From Brevundimonas subvibrioides (GTDB lineage: Bacteria; Pseudomonadota; Alphaproteobacteria; Caulobacterales; Caulobacteraceae), in contig NCEB01000014.1 in NCBI GenBank assembly GCA_002280475.1, positions 27,261 to 91,260 on the forward strand: a stretch of DNA of 64,000 bases, read 5' to 3'. Under the pieces are notes generated by a model that did no database searches, was not told the DNA's origin, and saw only the letters and a program-made list of their open reading frames with translations. Below are positions 34,920 through 43,586 of the stretch, one piece after another. The position numbers were made by a program, and so were the translations under genes. The first letter of the stretch is position 1. Every line of letters starts with the position of its first letter.

Positions 34920-35699
34920 ATGAATGACGCGCTGAAGGTCGAGGTCGCGGGCGATGTGGCGACCCTGATCCTGAACCGACCCGAGAAGAAGAACGCCCTG
35001 ACCCTGGCCATGTGGAGCGCCCTGCCCGGCCTGTTGGCGGGCGTAGCGGCGGACACGTCGGCCAAGGTGCTGGTGGTGCGGGGCACCGGCGGGACCTTCG
35101 CGGCCGGTGCCGACATCGGCGAGTTCGAGACCGTCTATGCGACGCCGGACAGCACGCGCGCCTATTTCGACCGGGTGGGCGAGGCGATGGAGGCGCTGGC
35201 GACGTTCGAGAAGCCGACCGTGGCGATGATCGAGGGGGCCTGCGTGGGCGGTGGGCTGGGGCTGGCGCTGGCGTGCGATCTGCGGATCGCGGCGACCGAC
35301 GCGCGGCTGGCGCTGACGCCCGGCAAGCTGGGGCTGGTGTATTCGCTGCCGGATACGCGGCGGCTGGTGCAGGCGGTGGGGTTGTCGAAGGCCAAGGACA
35401 TCCTGTTCACCGGGCGGCTGATCAGGGCGGAGGAGGCGCTGGCGATCGGGCTGGTGGACGCCCTGCATGCGCCTGACGCGCTGGAGGCCACGGTGGCGGA
35501 GAAGACGGCACAGATCGCGGCGGCCAGCCAATGGACCGCGCGCCGGGCCAAGGAGATCGTGGGTCTGATCGCCGACGGGGAGACGGCGGATACGGACGCG
35601 ACGGCGCGCTGGCTGATCGAGGCGGTCGAGGGCGAGGATTTCCACGAGGGGCGGGATGCGTTTCTGGGGAAGCGGAAGCCGGTGTTTCCGTTTCGGTGA
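34920..35699 (+). CDS. Enoyl-CoA hydratase/isomerase family protein
   Basis: The 259-residue crotonase-fold protein has VATLILNRPEKKNALT, the oxyanion-hole region GGTFAAGADIGEF, and IEGACVGGGLGLALACDLRIA. Where classical hydratases carry the two catalytic Glu residues, it reads ACVGGG and PGKLGLVYSL, so only part of the pair is evident and it may be an isomerase or hydratase of unusual substrate. The C-terminal FLGKRKPVFPFR is typical of crotonases. It stands alone under site F and could act on crotonyl-CoA or a related enoyl-CoA formed in the island. Confidence 0.85.
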   Translation: MNDALKVEVAGDVATLILNRPEKKNALTLAMWSALPGLLAGVAADTSAKVLVVRGTGGTFAAGADIGEFETVYATPDSTRAYFDRVGEAMEALATFEKPTVAMIEGACVGGGLGLALACDLRIAATDARLALTPGKLGLVYSLPDTRRLVQAVGLSKAKDILFTGRLIRAEEALAIGLVDALHAPDALEATVAEKTAQIAAASQWTARRAKEIVGLIADGETADTDATARWLIEAVEGEDFHEGRDAFLGKRKPVFPFR

Positions 35700-35752
35700 G
35701 GCGGTCGGAAACACGGTGCGAACCGTCTGAAACGTCTGAAATCGACGGATGT

Positions 35753-35773
35753 GCACTGTGAAAAACACAGTGC
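35753..35773. repeat. Small perfect hairpin
   Basis: Stem GCACTGTG / CACAGTGC with loop AAAAA, between the enoyl-CoA hydratase stop and repeat B. It could be a weak terminator or a processed RNA end. Confidence 0.4.
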
Positions 35774-35866
35774 TCATGGTGGACATTGGGCGGTTCGGCG
35801 GGGCGGATCGGGTCATCGGGACAGCGTAAGTGAGCGGTGCGTCAGGATCGGACGCATCGAGCTTTT

Positions 35867-35967
35867 CCCTCTCCCGTAGGGAGAGGGCTTGAGGCTCGGA
35901 GAGCGAAGCGATCCGCAAGGACGACGCTGCGCGCCTTGCGCTCAAGCCCTCTCCCTCTGGGAGAGGG
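35867..35967. repeat. Palindromic intergenic repeat, family B
   Basis: Two hairpins, CCCTCTCCC-GTA-GGGAGAGGG and CCCTCTCCC-TCT-GGGAGAGGG, flank a centre in which CTTGAG pairs with CTCAAG. The right end overlaps the last codons and stop of the amidase gene. Confidence 0.8.
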
Positions 35968-37267
35968 GGAGCGGTGTGGCCAGCTTCCCCGCCAACTCCA
36001 GGATCGCCCCGCTGTCCCGCCCGATGATCTGCGCCGACAGGGGCATCCCGTCACCTGACAGGCCCATCGGAAACGCCACCGCCGGCAGACCGGCCATGTT
36101 GGCGAGGCAGGTGATGTCGGCCTGGTCCGCCGGAATATGAGAGCCGAAGGGGAAGGCGGGGCCGCCCGTCGTGGGGCCCAGGAGGCCGACGCGGTCGCCG
36201 ATCAGGGCCTCGACCGCCGCCTTGGCGGACGCGATCTCGGCGCGGGCCTCGGCGAGCTTCTCCGGCGGCTGGGCCGCGCCCCAGCGGAGCATGCCGGCGA
36301 AGGTCTCGGAGAAGCCGTCCGGTCGGGCCTCCAGCATGTCGGCGTGTTCGGCCAGGCCTTCGACCTCGGAGATAAGAAGACCGCGACGGCGAATGCGGCC
36401 GAGATCAATGTCGAGGGGGACCGAGCCTTGAAGCAGCCCTTGGGCTTCGGCGACGGCGATCACGGCGAGGAAGGCGGCGCGGACGTCGTCGGACAGGGTC
36501 GCACGGTCTGTCACGTCCAGCGCGGCGAGCGGGCCGGAGGGCGACGCGGGGTCCGGCGTGGCGATCTCGGCCAGCAAAGCGGCACAGTCCCCGGCCGAAC
36601 GGGCGTGGACGCCGACGTGGTCGAGGCTGGGCGCCAGGGGCGTGACCCCCTCGTCCGAGATCGCACCGTAGCGGGGCTTGATGCCGAACACGCCGCAGTA
36701 GGCGGACGGAATGCGAACCGAGCCCATGGTGTCGGTGCCCAGCGCCGCCGCGCACAGGCCCGCCGCCACCGCCGCGCCCGAGCCGCCCGACGATCCGCCC
36801 GCCGTGAAGCCCTCGCGCCAAGGGTTCTGGGTACGGCCGAACCAGGGATTGTCCGTGACCGCGCCCAGCGCCCCCTCCTCCATGTTCAGAGTGCCGAGGA
36901 GGATCGCGCCCGCCGCCCGCAGCCGTCTGACGCAGGCGGCGTCGCGGTCGGCGATGCGGTCGCGATAGGCACCGATGCCCGCCGTCCAGGGTAGGCCGGC
37001 GACGGCGATGTTCGACTTCACCCCCACGACGCAGCCGTCGAGTGGAGACAGGGCCATGCCGGAAGCCCAACGGTAGGATGAGGCGCGGGCCGCGTCGCGG
37101 GCGCCATCGATGTCGAGGTCAATGAAGGCGTGAATCGCCGGGTTCATCCGCTCGATGCGGGTGAGATAGGTCGCCAGCACCGCGTCCGGACGGGTCGAGC
37201 CCTCTGCGTAGGCGGCGGACAGGGCCACGACGCCGGCAGTCACCTCTGGCTCGAACGGGCCGATCAT
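35942..37267 (-). CDS. Amidase (amidase signature family)
   Basis: The 441-residue hydrolase has the Ser-cisSer-Lys triad: the Lys in CVVGVKSNIAVAG, and the two serines in FTAGGSSGGSGAAVAAGLC. The region GTDTMGSVRIPSAYCGVFGIKP is also diagnostic. It could hydrolyse a half-amide, or an acyl amide, of the pathway. It is last in the operon running from MmgE1 through MmgE2 and the PaaK-like ligase, all joined by ATGA overlaps, under the second GntR operator. Its last residues, ATPLPLSQRERA, are read from repeat B, so the native C-terminus has probably been replaced. Confidence 0.9.
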   Translation of the reverse strand: MIGPFEPEVTAGVVALSAAYAEGSTRPDAVLATYLTRIERMNPAIHAFIDLDIDGARDAARASSYRWASGMALSPLDGCVVGVKSNIAVAGLPWTAGIGAYRDRIADRDAACVRRLRAAGAILLGTLNMEEGALGAVTDNPWFGRTQNPWREGFTAGGSSGGSGAAVAAGLCAAALGTDTMGSVRIPSAYCGVFGIKPRYGAISDEGVTPLAPSLDHVGVHARSAGDCAALLAEIATPDPASPSGPLAALDVTDRATLSDDVRAAFLAVIAVAEAQGLLQGSVPLDIDLGRIRRRGLLISEVEGLAEHADMLEARPDGFSETFAGMLRWGAAQPPEKLAEARAEIASAKAAVEALIGDRVGLLGPTTGGPAFPFGSHIPADQADITCLANMAGLPAVAFPMGLSGDGMPLSAQIIGRDSGAILELAGKLATPLPLSQRERA

Positions 37268-38664
37268 CAGAACCGCTCGTCGATCAGGCGGATGGGTTTC
37301 TGGCGGACGTCGATCTGGGTCAGGGCGGCGGTCTGGCCCCGTTCGACCAGTTCGACCTCGACCTCGATGCCGATCTTGCGCTTCAGGATCTCGCCGAACC
37401 GGTCCGCCAGAGCCGGATCGCCGGGGGCCGAGGCCTCGGCGACGACGACGAAGGTGTCGCGGCCGGCGGCGTCGCGGCGGGTCTTGCAGACGAACTCGCC
37501 CGCGAACTCCGGCGCCTCGTCCAGCATGGGGCCGATGGCCTGGGGGAAGATGTTGATGCCGCGCACCTTCACCATGTTGTCCGAGCGGCCCAGGAACCCC
37601 TCGATCCGCTGGAAGGCGGCCCCGATCGACGAGGGCCGGGTGATGACCTCGGTCACGTCATGGGTGTTGAAGCGGATGATGGGATACAGGTCGTCCTTGT
37701 AGAGACAGGTCACAACCATGTCGCCGAGGGCCCCGTCGGCCACAGGCCTGCCGGTGTCGATGTCGCAGACCTCCAGATACTGGGCGTCCTCCATGACATA
37801 GAGACCGTCGCGGTCGGGGCCTTCGCCCGCGATGCAGCCGGTGTCGCCGACGCCGTACCAGTCGAAGCATTCCGCCCCGCCCCAGGCGTCGGACAGGGCC
37901 TGTTTGTCCTCGCGGCCCATGTGGCCGGAAATCATGCGGACGGGGATATCGACGCCGGGGACGAGGCCCGCCTCGCGGGCGACCTCGGCCAGGCGTTTGA
38001 TGTAGTCGGCGAAGCCGACGATGGCGGTGGCGCCGAAGGTCGTCATCAGCTCGACCTGCTGGGCCGAACGGGTCTCCACCCCCGTGCCCGCAGACATGAA
38101 GACGGCGCTGGTCCAGTGGGTCACGGCCTCGCGCACATAGTGGCCGCCGTTGATCATGCCGTGGCCATAGACGGAGTGGACCACGTCGCCCGAGCGCAGA
38201 CCCTGCCAGCGGTAGAGGCGGGCCAGCAGCAGGTTCTGGACCTCGCGCGACTTGGGCCCGAACAGCAGGACCTGGGGCTTTCCGGTGGTGCCCGACGTGG
38301 TGTGGAAGATGACCGGCGGGCGCTGATCCTCTGGGTAGGACTCGAAGCCCGCGAAGTCGCCGAAGGGGGGGGCGATCTCCAGCGACTTCATGATATCGGA
38401 CTTGTCGAAACTGGGCAGGTTCGGGAGGTCGTCGAGGCCCCGGATGTCGCCCTCGGCGATGCCGGCGGCGCCCCACAGGCGACGGTAGAAGGCGGTCTTC
38501 CAGGCGCGGGCGACGCAACGGGCGAACAGCTTTTCCTGATGCGCGCGGAGCTCGTCGCGGCTGATCGAGGTCACCAGCCGGGTGAAGGCGTCGCCGATGG
38601 GGTGGTCGCGGGCGATGGCCGCGAAATCGATCTCGTCCCAGTAGGTGCGGTGGGTGTCGGTCAT
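37267..38664 (-). CDS. Phenylacetate-CoA ligase-like adenylate-forming enzyme
   Basis: The 465-residue protein resembles PaaK-type aryl/acyl-CoA ligases: the P-loop VIFHTTSGTTGKPQ, DLPNLPSFDKSDI near the N-terminus, WYGVGDTGCIAGEG in the active site, and the C-terminal hinge FLGRSDNMVKVRGINIFP. It makes an acyl-CoA from a carboxylate, ATP and CoA. The acid is unknown; PaaK members also act on aliphatic and heteroaromatic acids. ATG at 38664 is within the MmgE2 stop, and the long frame beyond is MmgE2 in another register. It feeds the CoA-dependent enzymes of the second regulon. Confidence 0.85.
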   Translation of the reverse strand: MTDTHRTYWDEIDFAAIARDHPIGDAFTRLVTSISRDELRAHQEKLFARCVARAWKTAFYRRLWGAAGIAEGDIRGLDDLPNLPSFDKSDIMKSLEIAPPFGDFAGFESYPEDQRPPVIFHTTSGTTGKPQVLLFGPKSREVQNLLLARLYRWQGLRSGDVVHSVYGHGMINGGHYVREAVTHWTSAVFMSAGTGVETRSAQQVELMTTFGATAIVGFADYIKRLAEVAREAGLVPGVDIPVRMISGHMGREDKQALSDAWGGAECFDWYGVGDTGCIAGEGPDRDGLYVMEDAQYLEVCDIDTGRPVADGALGDMVVTCLYKDDLYPIIRFNTHDVTEVITRPSSIGAAFQRIEGFLGRSDNMVKVRGINIFPQAIGPMLDEAPEFAGEFVCKTRRDAAGRDTFVVVAEASAPGDPALADRFGEILKRKIGIEVEVELVERGQTAALTQIDVRQKPIRLIDERF

Positions 38665-40028
38665 CGGTGGGCTCCGAGCAGGGAGAGGATCGAAGAGGCG
38701 TCGTCCAGGGTCTCGAACCGATCGATGGTGTCGGCGAGGGTGGCGGCGTTGGCGCCGAGGCCGGCGAAGTCGAGGCAGGCGGCCTGTTTGGCCAGGTGCT
38801 GGTCGCGGGTCAGGGGCTGGGCGGGCGAGCCGAGCTGGGCGGTGACGGTGTGGGTCAGGGCGCGGCCGTCGGAGGTGGTGACGGTGAGCGTCGCGGGCGT
38901 GAAGGCGGCGGGGTCGGGGTTGGCGTCGGCCTCGACCCGGATGCGCTCGGCGAGGATCAGCAGGGCGGGGTTGGACAGGTGCTCGGGCGTGAAGTCGGCG
39001 AGGCCGACCGTGCCGCGCGTCAGGACGACGGCCCCAAGCCACGGCAGACACAGCCGCGCCCAGGCCGGGGCCATGTCCGGGCTGGGGCGGCGGCCGACCA
39101 GGCGGGGGATCAAAGGCGGCGCGCGATAGACGGCCTCTGCGACGTCGGCGGCGGACAGTCCGTGCTGCGTCATCAGGGTCTGGAGGGCGACGATGCCGCC
39201 GTGGGCCGCCCGGCCGGTCGGGAAAGGCTTCCAGCTGACCTCGGCGATGCGGAAGCCGGGGGCGGGATCGGTCAGGGGGGTCAGATCGTGGGCGGTCTCG
39301 AACAGGGTGAGATAACCGAAGGGGCCCTCGATCGAGGCCTCCGGTCCGGGCAGGCCGGCCTCGGCGAGGTCGGCGGCCATGACAGCGGCACGGGCGGCGT
39401 TGGCGATCTGGATCGGCAGGGCGGGCTTGCCCTCGGCGTGGGCCTGCATGGTGCCCGACGCGAAGGCGAGGGCGTATCCGAAGGCGGAGACGCCCTGATC
39501 GGGCGACAGGCGGCGAAGCGAGATCAGGGCGGCGACGCAGCCGAAGATGCCCGCCGTCGCGGGGCGGAAGAACTTGAGCGGCGTCGTGGCGCAAAGGCCC
39601 AGGGAGGCGGCGATTTCGGCACCCGCTACGAGGGCGGTCAGCAGGGCCTCGCCGGAGATGGGTTTGCCCTCGGCGGAGGCGCGGTCGGCCTCGGACAGAA
39701 TCACGGCCCCGACCGTCGCCATGGGGTGGACCACGGCCGGTTCGTGGACGCAGTCGAACTCCTGGGCGTGGATCTGGACGGCGTTGACGAAGGCCGCCGA
39801 GGGCTGGGGCAGGCGCACGCCGGGGTGGCCGAGGACGCCGCAGTGGGTCCCCTCGCCCCAGCCACGAGCGGCGGTCAGGACATTGTCGGCCAGCGGCGCG
39901 CGGGCCCCGGCGGCGCCAACGCAGAGGGTGTCGTGCAGGAAGGTCCTGGCGGCGGCGCGGGCCGCCGGGTCGAGGTCGGCCCAGGTCAGGGCCAGGGCGC
40001 GCTCGGCGAGGGTGCGCGACAGGGTCAT
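38661..40028 (-). CDS. MmgE/PrpD family protein (2)
   Basis: The 455-residue protein has the family pattern FLHDTLCVGAAGARAP near the start. It also has FVNAVQIHAQEFDCVHEPAVVHPMATV, which carries the conserved His/Asp region, then LKFFRPATAGIFGCVAA and SWKPFPTGRAAHGGI. Known members include 2-methylcitrate dehydratase, cis-aconitate decarboxylase and iminodisuccinate epimerase, so a hydro-lyase, decarboxylase or epimerase acting on a branched di- or tricarboxylate is expected. It is next to a paralogue (4-base overlap), and the two may form a heterodimer. Confidence 0.85.
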   Translation of the reverse strand: MTLSRTLAERALALTWADLDPAARAAARTFLHDTLCVGAAGARAPLADNVLTAARGWGEGTHCGVLGHPGVRLPQPSAAFVNAVQIHAQEFDCVHEPAVVHPMATVGAVILSEADRASAEGKPISGEALLTALVAGAEIAASLGLCATTPLKFFRPATAGIFGCVAALISLRRLSPDQGVSAFGYALAFASGTMQAHAEGKPALPIQIANAARAAVMAADLAEAGLPGPEASIEGPFGYLTLFETAHDLTPLTDPAPGFRIAEVSWKPFPTGRAAHGGIVALQTLMTQHGLSAADVAEAVYRAPPLIPRLVGRRPSPDMAPAWARLCLPWLGAVVLTRGTVGLADFTPEHLSNPALLILAERIRVEADANPDPAAFTPATLTVTTSDGRALTHTVTAQLGSPAQPLTRDQHLAKQAACLDFAGLGANAATLADTIDRFETLDDASSILSLLGAHR

Positions 40029-41407
40029 GCGGCCCTGCCCGGCAAGGCGATGGACAAGTCGGCGACGGTGAAGGTCAGGCCCAATCCCTCGACGGCAATG
40101 ATCAGTGCTTCGGCCGCATCCGGGGTCATGCCGCCCCAGGCCATCAGGGCGCGCGCCTTGTCGCGGACGGCGTCGGGCGACAGGGGGTTCTCGGGATCGC
40201 CGAGGGCGTCCAGCGCCTCGATGCGGTGTTCGACGCCGCCCGCCGTGGCGATCAGGCGCGCGCCGAAGCGGGCCGGATAGGCGGCGGTCAGGTCGTCGGC
40301 GACGGCGACCGAGACGCGGGCGCGCAGGGCGGCGACGCCGGGGTCGGTCAGGGCGGCGGGCTCGAACCGCGCGAGGCCCGCGTCGCCGTGGATCAGGGCG
40401 ACGGCCACGCTGTGCTGGAGCGAGAACTTGGCCTCGGGGACGGTCGTCGGGCTCGGCTTGTCGCAGAAGAGGACGCTGTCGCGGTAGGTCTCGACGCGGA
40501 TTGTCCGAAGAACTGGGTCCCCGCTTTCGCGGGGATGAGCGGAGAAGGGAAGGAGCCGCGCGCGCAGGGCCAGCGCCGCGTCGATGGTGGGGTGGGCGTG
40601 GCGGCAGGCGGCGTGGGGTTTGAAGCTGACCTCGTGGATCAGCCAGCCGTCGGCGGGCGCCAGCACGGCCTCGGGATCGGCGTCGGGGGCCATGGCGGGG
40701 AAGAGGCCCTGCTCGCCCTCCAGCACCCGGAGCGGTCCTCGAAAGCCGTCGCGGGCCAGCAGAGCGGCCGCCACGCCGTTCGCCGCCGCCCGGCCGTCGT
40801 GCAGCGCCTTGACCGAGCCGGGCTCGTGCCGCGCGCGCCACAGGCCCGCGCCCTGCTGGCCCGCGAGGCCCAGCGCCCAGGCCGTCCGTTCGCCGTCCAG
40901 CCGCATCAGGCTGGCCCCCGCCGCCGCCGCGCCGAAGCCGCCGATCGTGCCGGTCGGGTGAAAGAAGCGATAGTGCGACGGCCCCGCCGCCCGGCCGATG
41001 CGGATCATGGCCTCATAGCCTCGGACGACCGCGTCCAGCAGGACCTCGCCGTCGGTCACGTCCAGATGCTGGACGAGGGCCAGGGCGGCGGGCATGACCA
41101 CCGGGCCGGGGTGCAGCAGCGCGCGGCGGTCGACGTCGTCCATCTCCAGGATCGCGCCCGCCGGGCCGTTGGCGAACGCGGCCGCCTGGGGCCCGACCCG
41201 GCCGCCGCCGACAATGCGGCAAGGCCCCTGCCCCTCGGTCTCGGCCAAGGCGGCGACGCGGGCCACGTCGGCCTCCCGCGCGCCCGCCACGGCGCACCCG
41301 ACCCAGTCCAGAAGGTGCAGTCGCGCCCGCGCGCGATCCCCGGCGGAGACCGGCCGGCCCAGCCGTTCGACCAGCCGCTCGGTGATAGAGGACAAATGTC
41401 CGGACAT
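40025..41407 (-). CDS. MmgE/PrpD family protein (1), with in-frame repeat insertion
   Basis: The 460-residue protein shows HLLDWVGCAVAGAREAD, FANGPAGAILEMDDVDRRALLHPGPVVMPAALA and FFHPTGTIGGFGAAAAGASLM, all family blocks. Near residue 295 it contains a foreign peptide, SAHPRESGDPVLRT, encoded by a palindromic repeat (40505-40545). The stretch after it (DSVLFCDKPSPTTVPEAKFSLQHSVA) resumes family sequence, so the insertion is in-frame and perhaps tolerated in a loop. The ATG at 41407 lies inside the second GntR operator; a later start is possible. It is first in the operon to 35942. Confidence 0.82.
   Translation of the reverse strand: MSGHLSSITERLVERLGRPVSAGDRARARLHLLDWVGCAVAGAREADVARVAALAETEGQGPCRIVGGGRVGPQAAAFANGPAGAILEMDDVDRRALLHPGPVVMPAALALVQHLDVTDGEVLLDAVVRGYEAMIRIGRAAGPSHYRFFHPTGTIGGFGAAAAGASLMRLDGERTAWALGLAGQQGAGLWRARHEPGSVKALHDGRAAANGVAAALLARDGFRGPLRVLEGEQGLFPAMAPDADPEAVLAPADGWLIHEVSFKPHAACRHAHPTIDAALALRARLLPFSAHPRESGDPVLRTIRVETYRDSVLFCDKPSPTTVPEAKFSLQHSVAVALIHGDAGLARFEPAALTDPGVAALRARVSVAVADDLTAAYPARFGARLIATAGGVEHRIEALDALGDPENPLSPDAVRDKARALMAWGGMTPDAAEALIIAVEGLGLTFTVADLSIALPGRAA
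40505..40545. repeat. Palindromic repeat inside MmgE1
   Basis: Stem CCCCGC / GCGGGG with loop TTTC at 40519-40534, in the sequence context that codes for HPRESGDPV. This peptide signature marks a widespread short palindromic repeat of proteobacteria that is usually intergenic. Confidence 0.7.
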
Positions 41408-41409
41408 AT
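41394..41409. promoter_or_regulatory. GntR2-type operator, site 1
   Basis: AAATGTCCGGACATAT, with the 12-bp core ATGTCCGGACAT a perfect palindrome. It lies between divergent MmgE1 and the CoA-transferase gene and overlaps the annotated MmgE1 start. Confidence 0.7.
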
Positions 41410-41463
41410 GCTGTTATCGCGTCCTGGACCCTCGCCGGTCAAGCCGGAGACGACCGCCGACAC

Positions 41464-42714
41464 ATGCCGATCTCGATGACGATGGACGCCGCGATCGACG
41501 CCCTCAAGACGGCCGTGCCCAATGGCGGGCGCGTCTTCATTCCCGGCTGCGCGGGCGAGCCTCTGGCGCTGGCGGAAACGCTGGCGCGGCGGCCCGAGGC
41601 AGCGGCGGGGCTGACCTTCGAAGGGGTCTGGATTCCGGGCGTCAACCGCACCGACTGGGCGGGACTGCATGACGACGCGCGGGCGGAGGCGATCTTCCTG
41701 GCCCCCGAATGGCGCGACAGCTTCGTCGCCGGGCGGATGACCTTCGCGCCCCTGACCTACACCCAGGTTTGGCGGCGGCTGTCGGGCCGGGCGTTCGATG
41801 CGGGCGTGTTCACCGTCGCGCCGCCGGGAGCCGATGGCCGATGCAGCCTGGGCGTCGCCGCCGATTTCAGCCCTGCGGTGTTCGAGCGGACGCGGTTCCG
41901 GATCGGTCTGATCCATGCGGGAATGCCCGCCGTCGCCGACGGTCCGACCGTGCCGCTGGCCGCCTTCGACGCCGTGGTGGAGGTCGACACCCCCCTGCCT
42001 GGCTATGGCGCGGGCGCGATCGATCCGGTCAGTGCCGCCATCGCCTCGAGGGTCGCAGCCTTGATCCCCGACGGCGCGACCGTGCAGACGGGGCTGGGTA
42101 AGAGCGGGGTGGCCACCCTGGCCGCGCTCGGCGATCGCAGGGGCATGCGCGTCCATTCCGGCATGGTGACCGAGCCGTTGATCGACCTGCTGGACCGGGA
42201 TACGGTGGACGCCGTGACGACCGGCGTGGCGCTGGGGTCGGCCGCCCTCTACGCCCGCGTCGCCGCCGATCCGCGCGTTCGCTTCCGCCCGGTGGGTCAG
42301 ACCCATGCCATCGCGACGCTCGCCTCCATCCCGCGCTTCGTCGCCGTCAACTCGGCCATCGAGGTCGACCTTTTCGGGCAGGTCAACGCGGAGTGGATGG
42401 ACGGGAGGCAGGTGTCGGGCGCGGGCGGGCTGATCGACTTTCTGCGGGGGGCCTGGGCGTCGGAGACCGGCGTGCCCGTCGTCGCCCTGACCGCCTCGGC
42501 GAAGGGCGGCGCGCTCAGCCGTATCGTGCCGCGCCTGGCGTGCCCGCCCAGCGTCGCGCGCGGCGATCCGGTCGTCGTGGTCACCGAACACGGCGTGGCC
42601 GATCTGCGCGGCCTGTCGATCGACGGGCGCGCCGAAGCCCTGATCGCCGTCGCCTCGCCCGCGCACCGCGACCGATTGGCCGACGACTGGTCGGCGATGC
42701 GCCGGGCGATGTAG
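41464..42714 (+). CDS. Acetyl-CoA hydrolase/transferase-type CoA-transferase
   Basis: The 416-residue protein resembles class I CoA-transferases of the 4-hydroxybutyrate or acetyl-CoA hydrolase family. It shows ALIPDGATVQTGLGKSGVATLAAL, RVHSGMVTEPLIDLLD, and FVAVNSAIEVDLFGQVNAEW, the last containing the usual active-site Glu region. TEHGVADLRGLSIDGRAEALI is the standard C-terminal block. It would move CoA between a donor such as acetyl- or succinyl-CoA and a carboxylate of the pathway. It diverges from MmgE1 and is followed within 8 bases by gntR2. Confidence 0.87.
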   Translation: MPISMTMDAAIDALKTAVPNGGRVFIPGCAGEPLALAETLARRPEAAAGLTFEGVWIPGVNRTDWAGLHDDARAEAIFLAPEWRDSFVAGRMTFAPLTYTQVWRRLSGRAFDAGVFTVAPPGADGRCSLGVAADFSPAVFERTRFRIGLIHAGMPAVADGPTVPLAAFDAVVEVDTPLPGYGAGAIDPVSAAIASRVAALIPDGATVQTGLGKSGVATLAALGDRRGMRVHSGMVTEPLIDLLDRDTVDAVTTGVALGSAALYARVAADPRVRFRPVGQTHAIATLASIPRFVAVNSAIEVDLFGQVNAEWMDGRQVSGAGGLIDFLRGAWASETGVPVVALTASAKGGALSRIVPRLACPPSVARGDPVVVVTEHGVADLRGLSIDGRAEALIAVASPAHRDRLADDWSAMRRAM

Positions 42715-42722
42715 GGAGAGCC

Positions 42723-43436
42723 ATGGCCGCGCCCCGCTATCGCCAGCTCGCCGAGACTCTGCGCGCCGCCATCGCGCGCGGAGACTTCGCCGTGGGGACA
42801 CAGTTGCCGCCCGAGCTGGAGCTGGCCCAGACCCATGGCGTGTCGCGCCACACGGCCCGCGACGCCATCCGCCTGTTGACCGAGGCCGGGCTGATCGCAC
42901 GGCGGCGGGGTGCCGGGACGACGGTGATCGCGGCGGCCAGCCCGCAGGCCTATGTCCAGCCGCTGGGCGGCGTCGAGGACCTGATGCAGTACGCCCAGAC
43001 GGCGAAGCTGACGGTTCTGGCACAGAAGGAGCGACGTCTGACTCCGGACGAGGCGGCCCGGATCGGCGGGGATGTGGAGCGGACCTGGCTGGTGATCGAC
43101 GGCCTGCGGATCGCGGAGGCCCTGCCTCTGGCCCTTTCGCGCATCTATGTGCCCCAGCCGTTCACGGGGGTCGCGGGCGACCTCGGCGAGGGGCGGTCGG
43201 TGCATGCCCTGCTGGACGAGCGGTTCGGCGTGGCGGCCGGGCGGATCGACCAGGAGATCACGGCGGAGCTGCTGTCGGCGACCGATGCGAAGGCGCTTCA
43301 GGCCGAGGCTGGCGGGGCGGCGTTGCGGACGCTGCGGCGCTATCACGGCGATGACGGGGCGCTGATCCTGGCGTCGGACTCGGTCCATCCGGGCGGGCGG
43401 TTCGTCTATGCGATGACGTATCGGCGGGAGGGATGA
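42723..43436 (+). CDS. GntR/HutC-family regulator with UTRA domain (GntR2)
   Basis: The 237-residue protein starts MAAPRYRQLAETLRAAIARGDFAVG. The helix-turn-helix is ELELAQTHGVSRHTARDAIRLL, followed by the wing LIARRRGAGTTV. The UTRA domain includes RIAEALPLALSRIYVPQPF and LRTLRRYHGDDGALILASDSVHP. It lies directly behind the CoA-transferase gene and a good ribosome-binding site (GGGAGAG). The palindromes ATGTCCGGACAT at 41.4 and 49.1 kb are its likely targets, which makes it autoregulatory and the controller of two outward operons. Confidence 0.9.
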   Translation: MAAPRYRQLAETLRAAIARGDFAVGTQLPPELELAQTHGVSRHTARDAIRLLTEAGLIARRRGAGTTVIAAASPQAYVQPLGGVEDLMQYAQTAKLTVLAQKERRLTPDEAARIGGDVERTWLVIDGLRIAEALPLALSRIYVPQPFTGVAGDLGEGRSVHALLDERFGVAAGRIDQEITAELLSATDAKALQAEAGGAALRTLRRYHGDDGALILASDSVHPGGRFVYAMTYRREG

Positions 43437-43453
43437 CGTACCCGGTTTGAACC

Positions 43454-43586
43454 CGTCATCCTCGGACTTGATCCGAGGATCGGACGTCGTTCGAATGATG
43501 AGCCAGACGGTCGTGCACGATCGGGGGTCGCTGCCAGCATGTCCGCCACGGCGGGTCCGATCCTCGGATCAAGTCCGAGGATGACG
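43454..43586. repeat. Perfect 32-bp inverted repeat, family C
   Basis: Arms 43454-43485 and 43555-43586 are exact reverse complements (beginning CGTCATCCTCGGACTTG). Each arm is itself palindromic. The core of 69 bases is non-coding. The right arm supplies the last codons and stop of the CaiB-type gene at 43569. Confidence 0.85.

Noticed and set aside
38661-40841. A fused 726-residue MmgE protein.
   Set aside because: The N-terminal 270 residues are low-complexity sequence antiparallel in register to MmgE1; the ATGA overlap at 40025-40028 sets the true start.
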